This document shows positions 16,655-22,806 of a stretch of 34,452 bases of DNA, piece after piece (the first letter of the stretch is position 1; each line of letters begins with the position of its first letter). Below the pieces are notes generated by a model that was not told where the DNA came from, ran no database searches, and saw only the letters and a list, made by a program, of their open reading frames with translations. This DNA comes from a virus. The translations under genes and the position numbers were made by a program. The DNA lies in the IMG/VR virus record IMGVR_UViG_3300028393_000200, positions 1 to 34,452 of that record. The stretch is one strand, 5' to 3'.

Positions 16655-18523
16655 CTAACCGTATTGCTCTGCCCATTGAGAGGCAAAGGCTTCATCTAAT
16701 TGTACTGAGCCACGCTGTGACTTCTGATAGCGTGTGGCCCATCTATTGTTTTGGTACTGACCAACTCGTGATGATTGTTGCATCAGTTCACGAACACGAA
16801 TGACAGCAAACCATAATGCCATCACGCAGTCTGTTGGGTTCTTTGTATCTGGTTTCCAAGTAATCAACTGTTGAGTCAGGGACTTAAGTCCTTCTGAACC
16901 TTCATTACTTGGCATCTCTATAATGTTGTTATCTTGGAAGCGACCATCACGGGTGCTTCCAAATAGGCTAGCCATAGAAGCTACACCGAAAGATACGTCC
17001 CACTTATTTTTGCCAGTGAAGTGTGAATTTAACTGGCAACCGTACGAAGCCAAGAAGTTCCGCAGGTCATCATCCATAGCATAGTACTTCTGATGTGCGT
17101 TGATTTCGACTCTGAACTCTTGAGGTTTGTATTTCTCTACCCACTCATGAATAAGAGCTGTTTCTTTTTGAGGAGTAGGGTCAACCATGTTGACACAATC
17201 TAAAACATATACCTTGCCATCGGCTCGGTTGTAAGTAACGGCCACGAATGCTGAACGTCCAGATACAGCAGGGTCAAAACCAATGACAGTGTATGTAGAC
17301 TCTATGTGTCGCGGGTGTCCTGGAGTATCCGATTTAAGCGGTCCGCGCTTTCGCATACCGTTAACACATCCTGCAACGACTGTTGGCGAGAATATAGAAT
17401 CTTCTTGGACGTCTTCTTGTTGGTAGACCATAGCCCAGACAGATGGCGCAACTTCAGAGCGTCTCGTAAAGAGAGAGGGTCCATCCCATTTCGGATAAAG
17501 TCCATCGGCATCAGGCTCGTCAATCTCATTCTCTTGCTGTGTTGTCTTAGGCCAGAGAGTTTTCCAGTTGTCTGGCTTCTCGTCAAACTCTAACACAGCG
17601 GGCTGGGAAAAGTAAGTAAAGGGTGACTTGCCGCCAGTCCACTGGTCAGGGTCACGAATCATTTTATATAGGTCAATTGGTGATACGCGTGTGCCTACAA
17701 CCAAAAGCTTACCGTGTCTACCTAGACGAGTGATAACTTCCTTCTGCAGCCATTCAATCTGCTTTTCCCACTCATGGGCGTTGGAACCCATCACTACGTC
17801 ATCAAGGATAATCAGGTCGGCACGTGCTCCGTAAATCTGAGACCCAAAGCCTAGGGCTTGAACGGTTGGGTCTTTCTCTCCAGAGTCTCGACCTGTTCCC
17901 AGGTAAATCATATCAGCTGACCATTGAGTCGCATCTGCCTTATAACCACCACTAGGGCCGAAGGCCACCTGTAGTTTTGTATAGGCTGGGTGTGAAAGTC
18001 TTGTCTTGATAGCACCAAGGAACTTGCGTGCCATACCCTGGGTCTTAGAGACTACAATGACTCGGGCATTAGGGTTTGTTACAATTTTGTAGACGACATA
18101 GTTAGTCGTGATGACCGTAGACTTGGCATGCTCAGGTGGCACGTTAATCAGTACACGGTTGGCAGCCCCAGGTTCGTAGGTCATAGAGGGGTGAATCCAT
18201 CTAGGTTCTTTGCCGTCAATCAAATCTACCCAGTCGAGGTGGTGTTCAAAAAGCTTAGTGTCTAGGAACTGCTCAGAGAAGTCAGGAAATGATATGTCCT
18301 TGATGTCCTTCAGGTCGGCCTTAACGCCCTTACCTTCTAGGCGGGCCTTCTCAGCCCGTTCTTTAAACTCAGGTTCATTCATTGTCCATTGGCGGTAAGT
18401 AACCTCATTACGGCCTACAGCGTTCATAGCGGCCGTTATAGTCGAACCCTCGGCCAGGGTCAGGAGTACCCGCTCTTGGGCTTCCTTCTTGGAGATATCT
18501 ACCTTACCAGGCTTGCGTCCCAT
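16655..18523 (-). CDS. terL: Terminase large subunit with N-terminal HTH region
   Basis: This 622-aa protein is the ATP-driven DNA packaging motor and nuclease. Walker A is PPEHAKST (129-136), Walker B LIILDD (237-242), and the coupling motif LLVVGTR is at about 273-279. The nuclease domain opens with IGFDPAVSG (first Asp at about 417), followed by EFRVEINAHQKYY and a late PTDCVMALWFA. Residues 15-65 (RVLLTLAEGSTITAAMNAVG, VTYRQWTMNEPEFKERAEKA) form a helix-turn-helix typical of small terminase subunits, so DNA recognition may be fused to the motor. No separate small terminase is seen. The gene starts the structural block beside the 955-bp control region. Confidence 0.95.
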   Translation of the reverse strand: MGRKPGKVDISKKEAQERVLLTLAEGSTITAAMNAVGRNEVTYRQWTMNEPEFKERAEKARLEGKGVKADLKDIKDISFPDFSEQFLDTKLFEHHLDWVDLIDGKEPRWIHPSMTYEPGAANRVLINVPPEHAKSTVITTNYVVYKIVTNPNARVIVVSKTQGMARKFLGAIKTRLSHPAYTKLQVAFGPSGGYKADATQWSADMIYLGTGRDSGEKDPTVQALGFGSQIYGARADLIILDDVVMGSNAHEWEKQIEWLQKEVITRLGRHGKLLVVGTRVSPIDLYKMIRDPDQWTGGKSPFTYFSQPAVLEFDEKPDNWKTLWPKTTQQENEIDEPDADGLYPKWDGPSLFTRRSEVAPSVWAMVYQQEDVQEDSIFSPTVVAGCVNGMRKRGPLKSDTPGHPRHIESTYTVIGFDPAVSGRSAFVAVTYNRADGKVYVLDCVNMVDPTPQKETALIHEWVEKYKPQEFRVEINAHQKYYAMDDDLRNFLASYGCQLNSHFTGKNKWDVSFGVASMASLFGSTRDGRFQDNNIIEMPSNEGSEGLKSLTQQLITWKPDTKNPTDCVMALWFAVIRVRELMQQSSRVGQYQNNRWATRYQKSQRGSVQLDEAFASQWAEQYG

Positions 18524-18585
18524 CAGTTATATCCCCTTATAAACCCATATTAAACACCCGTCAGTAAACGGATATAACTATCCCA

Positions 18586-18663
18586 TTATATATATTATAT
18601 TATATATTATATAAGTCGCGGAGCCTTAAGCGGAGCGACTCTGTTATGTATTTATATACATAA
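18586..18663. repeat. AT-rich palindromic element X (partner of 30301-30366)
   Basis: An alternating TA stretch ends in ATTATATAAG (18606-18615). It is followed by AGTCGC (18614-18619)/GCGACT (18635-18640) flanking a central CTTAAG (18625-18630). A second perfect repeat, TTATGTAT (18644-18651)/ATACATAA (18656-18663), follows. The same architecture, ATTATATAAG plus a hairpin centred on CTTAAG plus an AT palindrome, recurs at 30301-30366 in the other divergent region. Confidence 0.6.
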
Positions 18664-18733
18664 TAGATAACCTGTTCAATGTACTAAAACCGAACAGCTG
18701 ATTTAAATATATTTTTATTATATAGGGCGATAT

Positions 18734-18772
18734 ATATAAAAGCCCTGGTCACAGGGCATATGGGCCCCATAT
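18734..18772 (-). terminator. Minus-strand intrinsic terminator upstream of terminase
   Basis: Read on the minus strand, CCCATAT/ATATGGG (18758-18772, 1-nt spacer) is followed by a GCCCTG/CAGGGC stem (18742-18757, 4-nt loop). TTTTATATAT comes next. A GC-rich hairpin followed by a T-run is the intrinsic terminator form. It would stop leftward antisense transcripts from the early region before they reach the terminase gene, so the structural promoter should lie left of it. Confidence 0.6.
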
Positions 18773-18841
18773 AACAGAAAATTATTACGGGAGACATAAT
18801 ATGTTACGGGGCCCCAAGTTAAAACACTCTGGGCTCAAATA

Positions 18842-18881
18842 GACTTATCGACTTGTCAATTTATCGACTTATCTACTTATC
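18842..18881 (+). repeat. Tandem octamer (iteron-like) repeat
   Basis: Five adjoining 8-bp units are present: GACTTATC, GACTTGTC, AATTTATC, GACTTATC, TACTTATC, followed by a diverged start (GACAAGG) of a sixth. The consensus is GACTTATC. Short tandem repeats in an AT-rich intergenic region commonly bind an initiator or repressor protein; which one, if any, is unknown. Confidence 0.7.
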
Positions 18882-19003
18882 GACAAGGTATTGTCTCTCT
18901 ATTATGGGTAGACAGATAGGGTATTAAATGTCTAAGTATAATTAAAGAGTTTATTCTTGGACAGACTATCCCCCATGTGTCCAATTATCCCCCCCAATTA
19001 TTA

Positions 19004-19019
19004 TGTGAGAGACATCACA
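19004..19019. promoter_or_regulatory. CRP/GlxR-type operator 1
   Basis: TGTGA-GAGACA-TCACA is a perfect match to the TGTGA-N6-TCACA operator of the CRP family. It ends 10 bp before the -35 box of promoter P1, the same spacing as operator 3 to P2. The centre would be about 53.5 bp upstream of the expected start site. Confidence 0.75.
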
Positions 19020-19029
19020 CTATTATCTA

Positions 19030-19058
19030 TTGACAAGCGAGAGAGAGTGAGTTACACT
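19030..19058 (+). promoter_or_regulatory. Promoter P1
   Basis: TTGACA (19030-19035), 17-bp spacer, TACACT (19053-19058), facing the early plus-strand genes. Operator 1 lies 10 bp upstream and operator 2 is about 22 bp past the expected start. Confidence 0.7.
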
Positions 19059-19079
19059 ACGCGACTTCCAAAATAGGGG

Positions 19080-19095
19080 TGTGACGTACATCACA
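19080..19095. promoter_or_regulatory. CRP/GlxR-type operator 2
   Basis: TGTGACGTACATCACA: a perfect palindrome half-pair with central TA, so it also fits the actinobacterial GlxR form TGTGANNTANNTCACA. It lies downstream of P1 and 7 bp before operator 3, so it could repress P1 or cooperate with operator 3. Confidence 0.78.
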
Positions 19096-19102
19096 ATTAG
19101 AG

Positions 19103-19118
19103 TGTGACCGACATCACA
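19103..19118. promoter_or_regulatory. CRP/GlxR-type operator 3
   Basis: TGTGACCGACATCACA, with the same ACATCACA right half as the other two. It ends 10 bp before the -35 box of promoter P2. Confidence 0.75.
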
Positions 19119-19128
19119 TGGTTTCGAC

Positions 19129-19157
19129 TTGACACGCCTAGTCTTATGGGGTATTGT
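19129..19157 (+). promoter_or_regulatory. Promoter P2
   Basis: TTGACA (19129-19134), 17-bp spacer, TATTGT (19152-19157). A hairpin GAGAG/CTCTC (19176-19190) lies just downstream of the expected start. Confidence 0.68.
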
Positions 19158-19226
19158 TCTCCTTGTCATCAGATAGAGAGTGTCCCTCTCAACAGATAAC
19201 ACGACACGCCGAGAGTCTTACAGGAC

Positions 19227-19255
19227 TTGACAAGTGTCCGAGAGTCTGATAAAGT
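19227..19255 (+). promoter_or_regulatory. Promoter P3
   Basis: TTGACA (19227-19232), 17-bp spacer, TAAAGT (19250-19255). The expected transcript soon meets a hairpin TAGGGA/TCCCTA (19280-19294, 3-nt loop). Confidence 0.7.
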
Positions 19256-19296
19256 ACTCTCAACAAGTTAGAACCCCGATAGGGAGCGTCCCTAAC

Positions 19297-19325
19297 TTGA
19301 CAAGTCAATAGAGTTTAGATAGTCT
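19297..19325 (+). promoter_or_regulatory. Promoter P4
   Basis: TTGACA (19297-19302), 17-bp spacer, TAGTCT (19320-19325). The -10 box overlaps the left arm of the 11-bp inverted repeat at 19313-19379, so a transcript from P4 would lack that arm while one from P1-P3 would contain it. Confidence 0.6.
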
Positions 19326-19379
19326 CCACTAGTTACTAGTAGCAGCAGGTCGCCTGTGGTAACAGGACACTATCTAAAC
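19313..19379 (+). other. Branched inverted-repeat element (possible structured leader RNA)
   Basis: GTTTAGATAGT (19313-19323) pairs perfectly over 11 bp with ACTATCTAAAC (19369-19379). Inside lie two smaller stems: ACTAG/CTAGT (19328-19340, 3-nt loop) and CCTGT/ACAGG (19353-19366, 4-nt loop). The result is a closed three-way-like fold of 67 nt. It does not have tRNA arm lengths. It may be an RNA control element in transcripts from P1-P3, or a DNA operator. Confidence 0.5.
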
Positions 19380-19384
19380 CTAAC

Positions 19385-19413
19385 TTGACAAGTCCGTAGC
19401 GATAGGCTAAACT
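19385..19413 (+). promoter_or_regulatory. Promoter P5
   Basis: TTGACA (19385-19390), 17-bp spacer, TAAACT (19408-19413). It is the closest promoter to the first early gene (start 19479). Its -10 lies inside repeat element A (19397-19428). Confidence 0.7.
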
Positions 19414-19428
19414 AGGTGCAAGTCCTAG
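19397..19428 (+). repeat. Repeat element A (second copy at 19800-19830)
   Basis: The sequence TAGCGATAGGCTA is followed by a hairpin CTAGG-7nt-CCTAG (19412-19428). The copy at 19800-19830 shares the 13-bp leader exactly and has a comparable hairpin TAGG-7nt-CCTA. Copy A overlaps promoter P5. Confidence 0.6.
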
Positions 19429-19478
19429 ACGGACACTAGACTAGAGAGATACTCTAGCCTAAGCATGAGAGGCACGAC

Positions 19479-19784
19479 ATGACCTACAACCCTTACGGGG
19501 GTTTAGGTAGTATCGTAGTCACGCCACGCAAGGTTCACGCGTCTGATAGACGCTTGGGCACTATCGGGGCACGACTAACCGACACTAAGCATGGTAAAGC
19601 CGTACGCATTAAGCGTACACGCACACGCCACGCCGTCACGACCAACCGACCTAAGGTTGAGCGCGTACTACCGACCCTTAGCGAACAAGAACAAGAACGC
19701 CTAGCGCGCGAACTTGCACTAGCAGAACGCGAACGCGAGTTCCGCGCCACGCTCCCAAGCGTACACATAGACGCGAACGACTAA
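19479..19784 (+). CDS. Small basic early protein of unknown function
   Basis: This 101-aa Arg-rich protein (MTYNPYGGLGSIVVTPRKVH at the start) has a middle strongly basic segment (AVRIKRTRTRHAVTTNRPKV) and a Glu/Arg-rich, coiled-coil-like end (LSEQEQERLARELALAERER). It is the first gene after the tandem promoters and has AGAGG before its ATG. The base composition is more CpG-rich than the structural block. First-expressed small basic proteins often bind host factors or nucleic acid, but no family is recognised. Confidence 0.7.
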   Translation: MTYNPYGGLGSIVVTPRKVHASDRRLGTIGARLTDTKHGKAVRIKRTRTRHAVTTNRPKVERVLPTLSEQEQERLARELALAEREREFRATLPSVHIDAND

Positions 19785-19799
19785 GAATTACGCCACGCC

Positions 19800-19830
19800 T
19801 AGCGATAGGCTACATAGGTTCACGACCTAG
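19800..19830 (+). repeat. Repeat element B
   Basis: Second copy of the TAGCGATAGGCTA leader plus a 7-nt-loop hairpin (TAGG 19815-19818, CCTA 19826-19829). It lies between the first early gene and promoter P6. Unlike copy A it has no good -35 box, so it may be a decayed promoter copy or an RNA element. Confidence 0.55.
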
Positions 19831-19841
19831 CGTGGCACGAC

Positions 19842-19870
19842 TTGACAACACCGTCAAGTCATGATAAGAT
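19842..19870 (+). promoter_or_regulatory. Promoter P6
   Basis: TTGACA (19842-19847), 17-bp spacer, TAAGAT (19865-19870). The expected start near 19877 leaves only about 5 nt before the GTG of the zinc-ribbon gene. Confidence 0.7.
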
Positions 19871-19881
19871 AGGGGTACTTA

Positions 19882-19980
19882 GTGACTAGCGAAAGCGACC
19901 CACGCAAAGACAGGTTTTGGACTTGTCCTAAGTGTGGCAGACTTAATCTAGGCGCATGGTGTCCCTGTGAGAGAGGTTAG
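19882..19980 (+). CDS. Tiny zinc-ribbon protein
   Basis: This 32-aa protein starts at GTG (19882-19884). It has FWTCPKCGRLNLGAWCPCER, with two CxxC/CxC knuckles (CPKC and CPC) that would hold one zinc ion. It is very short, but the cysteine spacing is regular, promoter P6 lies directly upstream, and the next gene follows within 3 nt. It is probably a nucleic-acid or protein-binding ribbon. The start codon choice is uncertain. Confidence 0.55.
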   Translation: MTSESDPRKDRFWTCPKCGRLNLGAWCPCERG

Positions 19981-19982
19981 AC

Positions 19983-20123
19983 ATGGTACTTTCAATGGGT
20001 GACATGCTCGCGCTACTAATAGCCTTAGTATCGGTGAACATGGTACTATTGGTAGCGTTCCGTAGGGTGTACGTCTTAGAACGTAGACTACGCCGATACG
20101 AGGGCTACTATGACGCACGATAA
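19983..20123 (+). CDS. Small single-span membrane protein
   Basis: This 46-aa protein (MVLSMGDMLALLIALVSVNM, then VLLVAF) has one hydrophobic segment of about 20 residues (9-26), followed by a strongly basic tail (RRVYVLERRLRRYEGYYDAR). The positive charge after the segment predicts the N-terminus outside and the tail in the cytoplasm. Its stop overlaps the next gene's start by 14 bp. Such proteins often act in superinfection exclusion or lysis control; the role here is unknown. Confidence 0.6.
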   Translation: MVLSMGDMLALLIALVSVNMVLLVAFRRVYVLERRLRRYEGYYDAR

Positions 20124-20298
20124 CCTACTATTGAACCTTACACAACGTGAGGTCGAGGTAATCCGCATGGCACTTAGAGTGCAAGAGGATACCCATAAGC
20201 GCAACGATTTCACTCACCTATTGGTAGAGGTACAAGACTTGCGCTCCAAGATTGCAGACATGATTATTGACAACGCACGTGAATTGACAAGGGCATAA
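20110..20298 (+). CDS. Small helical protein of unknown function
   Basis: This 62-aa protein has two probable helices (LNLTQREVEVIRMALRVQED and LLVEVQDLRSKIADMIIDNA) joined by a charged loop (THKRNDF). It is reminiscent of short coiled-coil phage proteins. It overlaps the membrane-protein gene upstream. The last 15 nt contain the -35 box of promoter P7, so the gene and the next promoter share bases. Confidence 0.65.
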   Translation: MTHDNLLLNLTQREVEVIRMALRVQEDTHKRNDFTHLLVEVQDLRSKIADMIIDNARELTRA

Positions 20299-20312
20299 CA
20301 CTATGCTATACT
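20284..20312 (+). promoter_or_regulatory. Promoter P7 before amidoligase
   Basis: TTGACA (20284-20289), 17-bp spacer, TATACT (20307-20312); the closest to consensus of the early promoters. It directs the amidoligase-amidotransferase genes; GAGGGGGTGA serves as ribosome-binding site before the ATG at 20346. Confidence 0.75.
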
Positions 20313-20345
20313 ACAACTACAAGATGACGAGAGGGGGTGAGATAC

Positions 20346-21635
20346 ATGGAAAATGATGACAACACTAGAGAGTGTACGACTTGCTCTAGTACGATAGATG
20401 ACGGTGACGAGATAGTCATGAACGAGCACGCTTACTGCACAGATTGTGTGTTTGTATGTGAGGATTGTAGTGACGTCAGAGATAGCGAACAGCGCATAAG
20501 CGTTGGCGTTATGAGTTACTGTGAGGATTGTGCTAGTTACTGTCAGCGTTGCGAGGACGGCATGGATAATGACTCTAGTCGTACCGTAGATAGAAACGAG
20601 TCATGGTGTGAGTATTGTTACGAGAATTACAGTTACTATTGCGACTCGTGCAACGAGTCGTACTCAGGTGACTGTACCTATGTACAGGATACGCCATACT
20701 GTGAGCGTTGCTACGAGGACGAGTGTTACTGGTGCGAGGATTGCGACGAGTCATACCCTAATGACAATCGTTGCGACTGTAACGACGGTGAGGGCAGAAA
20801 TGGTTGCTGTCGTGGTAGCCGTACAAGCGGTACTATCCACGACTACTCATGCAAGCCTAGCCCTATCTTCAAGGGTAGTAACAAGCATGGTATGTATCTT
20901 GGCTTCGAGTTAGAGACAGAGACTCAAGCGGTAGAGGGTGCTGCTCGGTTTGCTTCCGCAAACCTAGATGGTGTAGCATACCTCAAGCATGATGGTAGTA
21001 TCGGTAGTGGGTTCGAGATTGTAACTCACCCACATACTCACACAGAATACAGAGAGAACAGTAAGTTACTATGGAATACCATAGATAAACTACGCACAGA
21101 CTATGGTGCTAGGTCATGGGATACAGATACCTGTGGCTTACACATACACCTAAGCCGTAGCGGTTTCAGTAGTGGCGCACACCTTCACAGGTTCATAGCC
21201 CTAGTGTACCACAATGCACCACAGATGATGAAGTTTGCTGGTCGTAAGACTAGGTTCGCTAGGTTCAATGATGTGTACACCTTTGATGAGTACGACAGAC
21301 CTGTGTTCTCAATCAAGCACAAGACAGGTAACCCAAGCAGGGTTAGTAGCGAACGGTATTCAGCGGTGAACACACAGAATACTAACACAATAGAATTGCG
21401 CTTCTTTAGAGGCACAATGAATACAAGCGGTGTGCTAAGTGCCCTAGATTTAGCACAGGCTATGGTAGAATACACTAGGGAACTACGACTAGATGATGTC
21501 AAACTTGGCATGCTATCTTGGGACTGGTTCGCTGACTATGTAGCGTCCAACAATGGACTCTACCCCGACCTATACTCTAGGCTGGACAAGATAGAGGCAA
21601 CAGACATACACAACAAGATACAAGCAGACGCATAG
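20346..21635 (+). CDS. Amidoligase-family enzyme with N-terminal zinc ribbons
   Basis: This 429-aa protein probably joins a carboxylate to an amine with ATP, like other COOH-NH2 amidoligases of the glutamine-synthetase-like fold. The catalytic half shows YLGFELETE (184-192), KHDGSIGSGFEIVTHP (214-229) and CGLHIHLS (263-270). These are the acidic and His signatures of the Amidoligase_2 family. Residues 10-155 contain about 24 cysteines in CxxC pairs, a string of zinc ribbons that may dock substrate or nucleic acid. The ATG at 20346 is chosen because GAGGGGGTGA precedes it. The next gene encodes a class II glutamine amidotransferase, the usual partner of phage amidoligases, which would supply ammonia. 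The product is unknown. Confidence 0.88.
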   Translation: MENDDNTRECTTCSSTIDDGDEIVMNEHAYCTDCVFVCEDCSDVRDSEQRISVGVMSYCEDCASYCQRCEDGMDNDSSRTVDRNESWCEYCYENYSYYCDSCNESYSGDCTYVQDTPYCERCYEDECYWCEDCDESYPNDNRCDCNDGEGRNGCCRGSRTSGTIHDYSCKPSPIFKGSNKHGMYLGFELETETQAVEGAARFASANLDGVAYLKHDGSIGSGFEIVTHPHTHTEYRENSKLLWNTIDKLRTDYGARSWDTDTCGLHIHLSRSGFSSGAHLHRFIALVYHNAPQMMKFAGRKTRFARFNDVYTFDEYDRPVFSIKHKTGNPSRVSSERYSAVNTQNTNTIELRFFRGTMNTSGVLSALDLAQAMVEYTRELRLDDVKLGMLSWDWFADYVASNNGLYPDLYSRLDKIEATDIHNKIQADA

Positions 21636-21647
21636 GGAGATGATACA

Positions 21648-22463
21648 ATGTGCTTACTAATTGTGTGCGAGCCAAACTCCACACCTAATAAGGCAGACTT
21701 ACACGCTGGTGCGTGTAGTAATCCACACGGATTTGGATTTGCTATACACGCTGGCGATAAGATAATCTCTGAGCGTAGTATGTCTGCCAAGAAATCTATT
21801 GCACGCTTCTTGGAATTGCGCAAGCAATACCCTGAAGGCTACGCCATGTGGCACGCACGATACGCCACACATGGTGTTAAGAACGAGCAGAACTGTCACC
21901 CATTCGTGGTTGGTGGTGATGAGCGTACTTACCTAGCACACAACGGTGTGCTTGACATAAGTATCGGCAAGTCTGACAAGCGTAGTGATACGCGTGTCTT
22001 CGCTGAGGACACACTACCTAGAATTGGTGGCGTGTCTGCACTTGATGATGATAATGTATGGATAATGGCTGAGACTTGGGCTAAGGGTAGCAAGATTGCT
22101 ATCCTAACATGTGACCCAGCAGCCAAGCACCCTATGTATCTACTCAATGAGTCGTCTGGTTCATGGGACAACGACGGTATCTGGTGGAGTAATCAGAGCC
22201 ACAAGCGTAGTACCTACGCGATACCAACAAAGACCCAAGCCAAGGACTATGATGACAAACTGTGGGACTACGCAGTAGAGGTAGACTTAGAACTCTGCCC
22301 CTTCTGCGAGTCAGCAACAGATGTAACAGACAACCCATACTATTGCAACCTTTGCCAGTCATGCTATGACTGTGGTATAATGATAGATGATTGTCTGTGC
22401 TATACACCCAACAAAAACTGGCAAAGCATACGAAGCCTTGCCCATTTACAATACGACTACTAA
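21648..22463 (+). CDS. Class II glutamine amidotransferase-like protein
   Basis: This 271-aa protein would release ammonia from glutamine using an N-terminal Cys. It begins MCLLIVCEPN, so Cys2 becomes Cys1 after Met removal. The family signatures are NPHGFGFAI, MWHARYATHG followed by NCHPF, and YLAHNGVL. The C-terminal 60 residues hold a cysteine-rich zinc ribbon (LCPFCES, CNLCQSCYDCG, DDCLC). It lies 12 bp after the amidoligase, with GGGAG before its ATG, so the two form an operon and probably a complex. Small ammonia transfer from this protein to the amidoligase is the inferred function. Confidence 0.88.
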   Translation: MCLLIVCEPNSTPNKADLHAGACSNPHGFGFAIHAGDKIISERSMSAKKSIARFLELRKQYPEGYAMWHARYATHGVKNEQNCHPFVVGGDERTYLAHNGVLDISIGKSDKRSDTRVFAEDTLPRIGGVSALDDDNVWIMAETWAKGSKIAILTCDPAAKHPMYLLNESSGSWDNDGIWWSNQSHKRSTYAIPTKTQAKDYDDKLWDYAVEVDLELCPFCESATDVTDNPYYCNLCQSCYDCGIMIDDCLCYTPNKNWQSIRSLAHLQYDY

Positions 22464-22481
22464 GAGAGGCACTACAAACAA

Positions 22482-22748
22482 ATGACTACAACCCAAACAA
22501 TCCTTGGTCTTGCTGAGGAATTACGCATTATCGCTGACGAGATTTCGTACAACGCGTTCGACTCATCAAGCGACTACCCTAAGCGTGGCACTATCGTGAA
22601 GGCACTACCTACACAAGCACGCTTCAAGCCTAAGTCTATGTGGGTATCACTAGGCAACGGCACATACCAGCACCTTACTGGTAGCAAGCGACTGGTCACT
22701 ACACATGACCGACTTGACGGCTACACAGAAGTAGTGTTCGAAGCGTAA
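22482..22748 (+). CDS. Small early protein of unknown function
   Basis: This 88-aa protein begins with a helix (TILGLAEELRIIADEISYNA). A beta-rich part follows (GTIVKALPTQARFKPKSMWV, GNGTYQHLTGSK, YTEVVFEA). No family is recognised. It follows the amidotransferase in the same operon, so it may belong to that modification module or simply be a passenger early gene. Confidence 0.65.
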   Translation: MTTTQTILGLAEELRIIADEISYNAFDSSSDYPKRGTIVKALPTQARFKPKSMWVSLGNGTYQHLTGSKRLVTTHDRLDGYTEVVFEA

Positions 22749-22806
22749 CAATATCACCTGAGTATGTGTATAAACTACTCACTAACATTAAGAGAGAGGA
22801 TAGACA

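Larger units (their letters stand above)
18524..19478. other. 955-bp intergenic control region
   Basis: No gene of credible length is present. The left third is AT-rich with palindromes. A minus-facing terminator, a tandem octamer repeat, three CRP-type operators, five plus-strand promoters with associated hairpins and a multi-branched inverted repeat follow in that order. The region divides the minus-strand structural block from the plus-strand early block. It is the best candidate in the window for both the main control region and a replication origin; the origin idea rests only on AT content and repeats. Confidence 0.8.

Noticed and set aside
18842-18881. CRISPR-like array
   Set aside because: The repeats are 8 bp and adjoin without spacers.
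19313-19428. Possible tRNA gene
   Set aside because: A 7-nt loop hairpin and long outer stem are present, but there is no 7-bp acceptor, anticodon arm or TTCRA loop in the right order.
20608-20913. 101-aa Thr/Arg-rich plus-strand frame
   Set aside because: Shadow frame of the zinc-ribbon part of the amidoligase gene.
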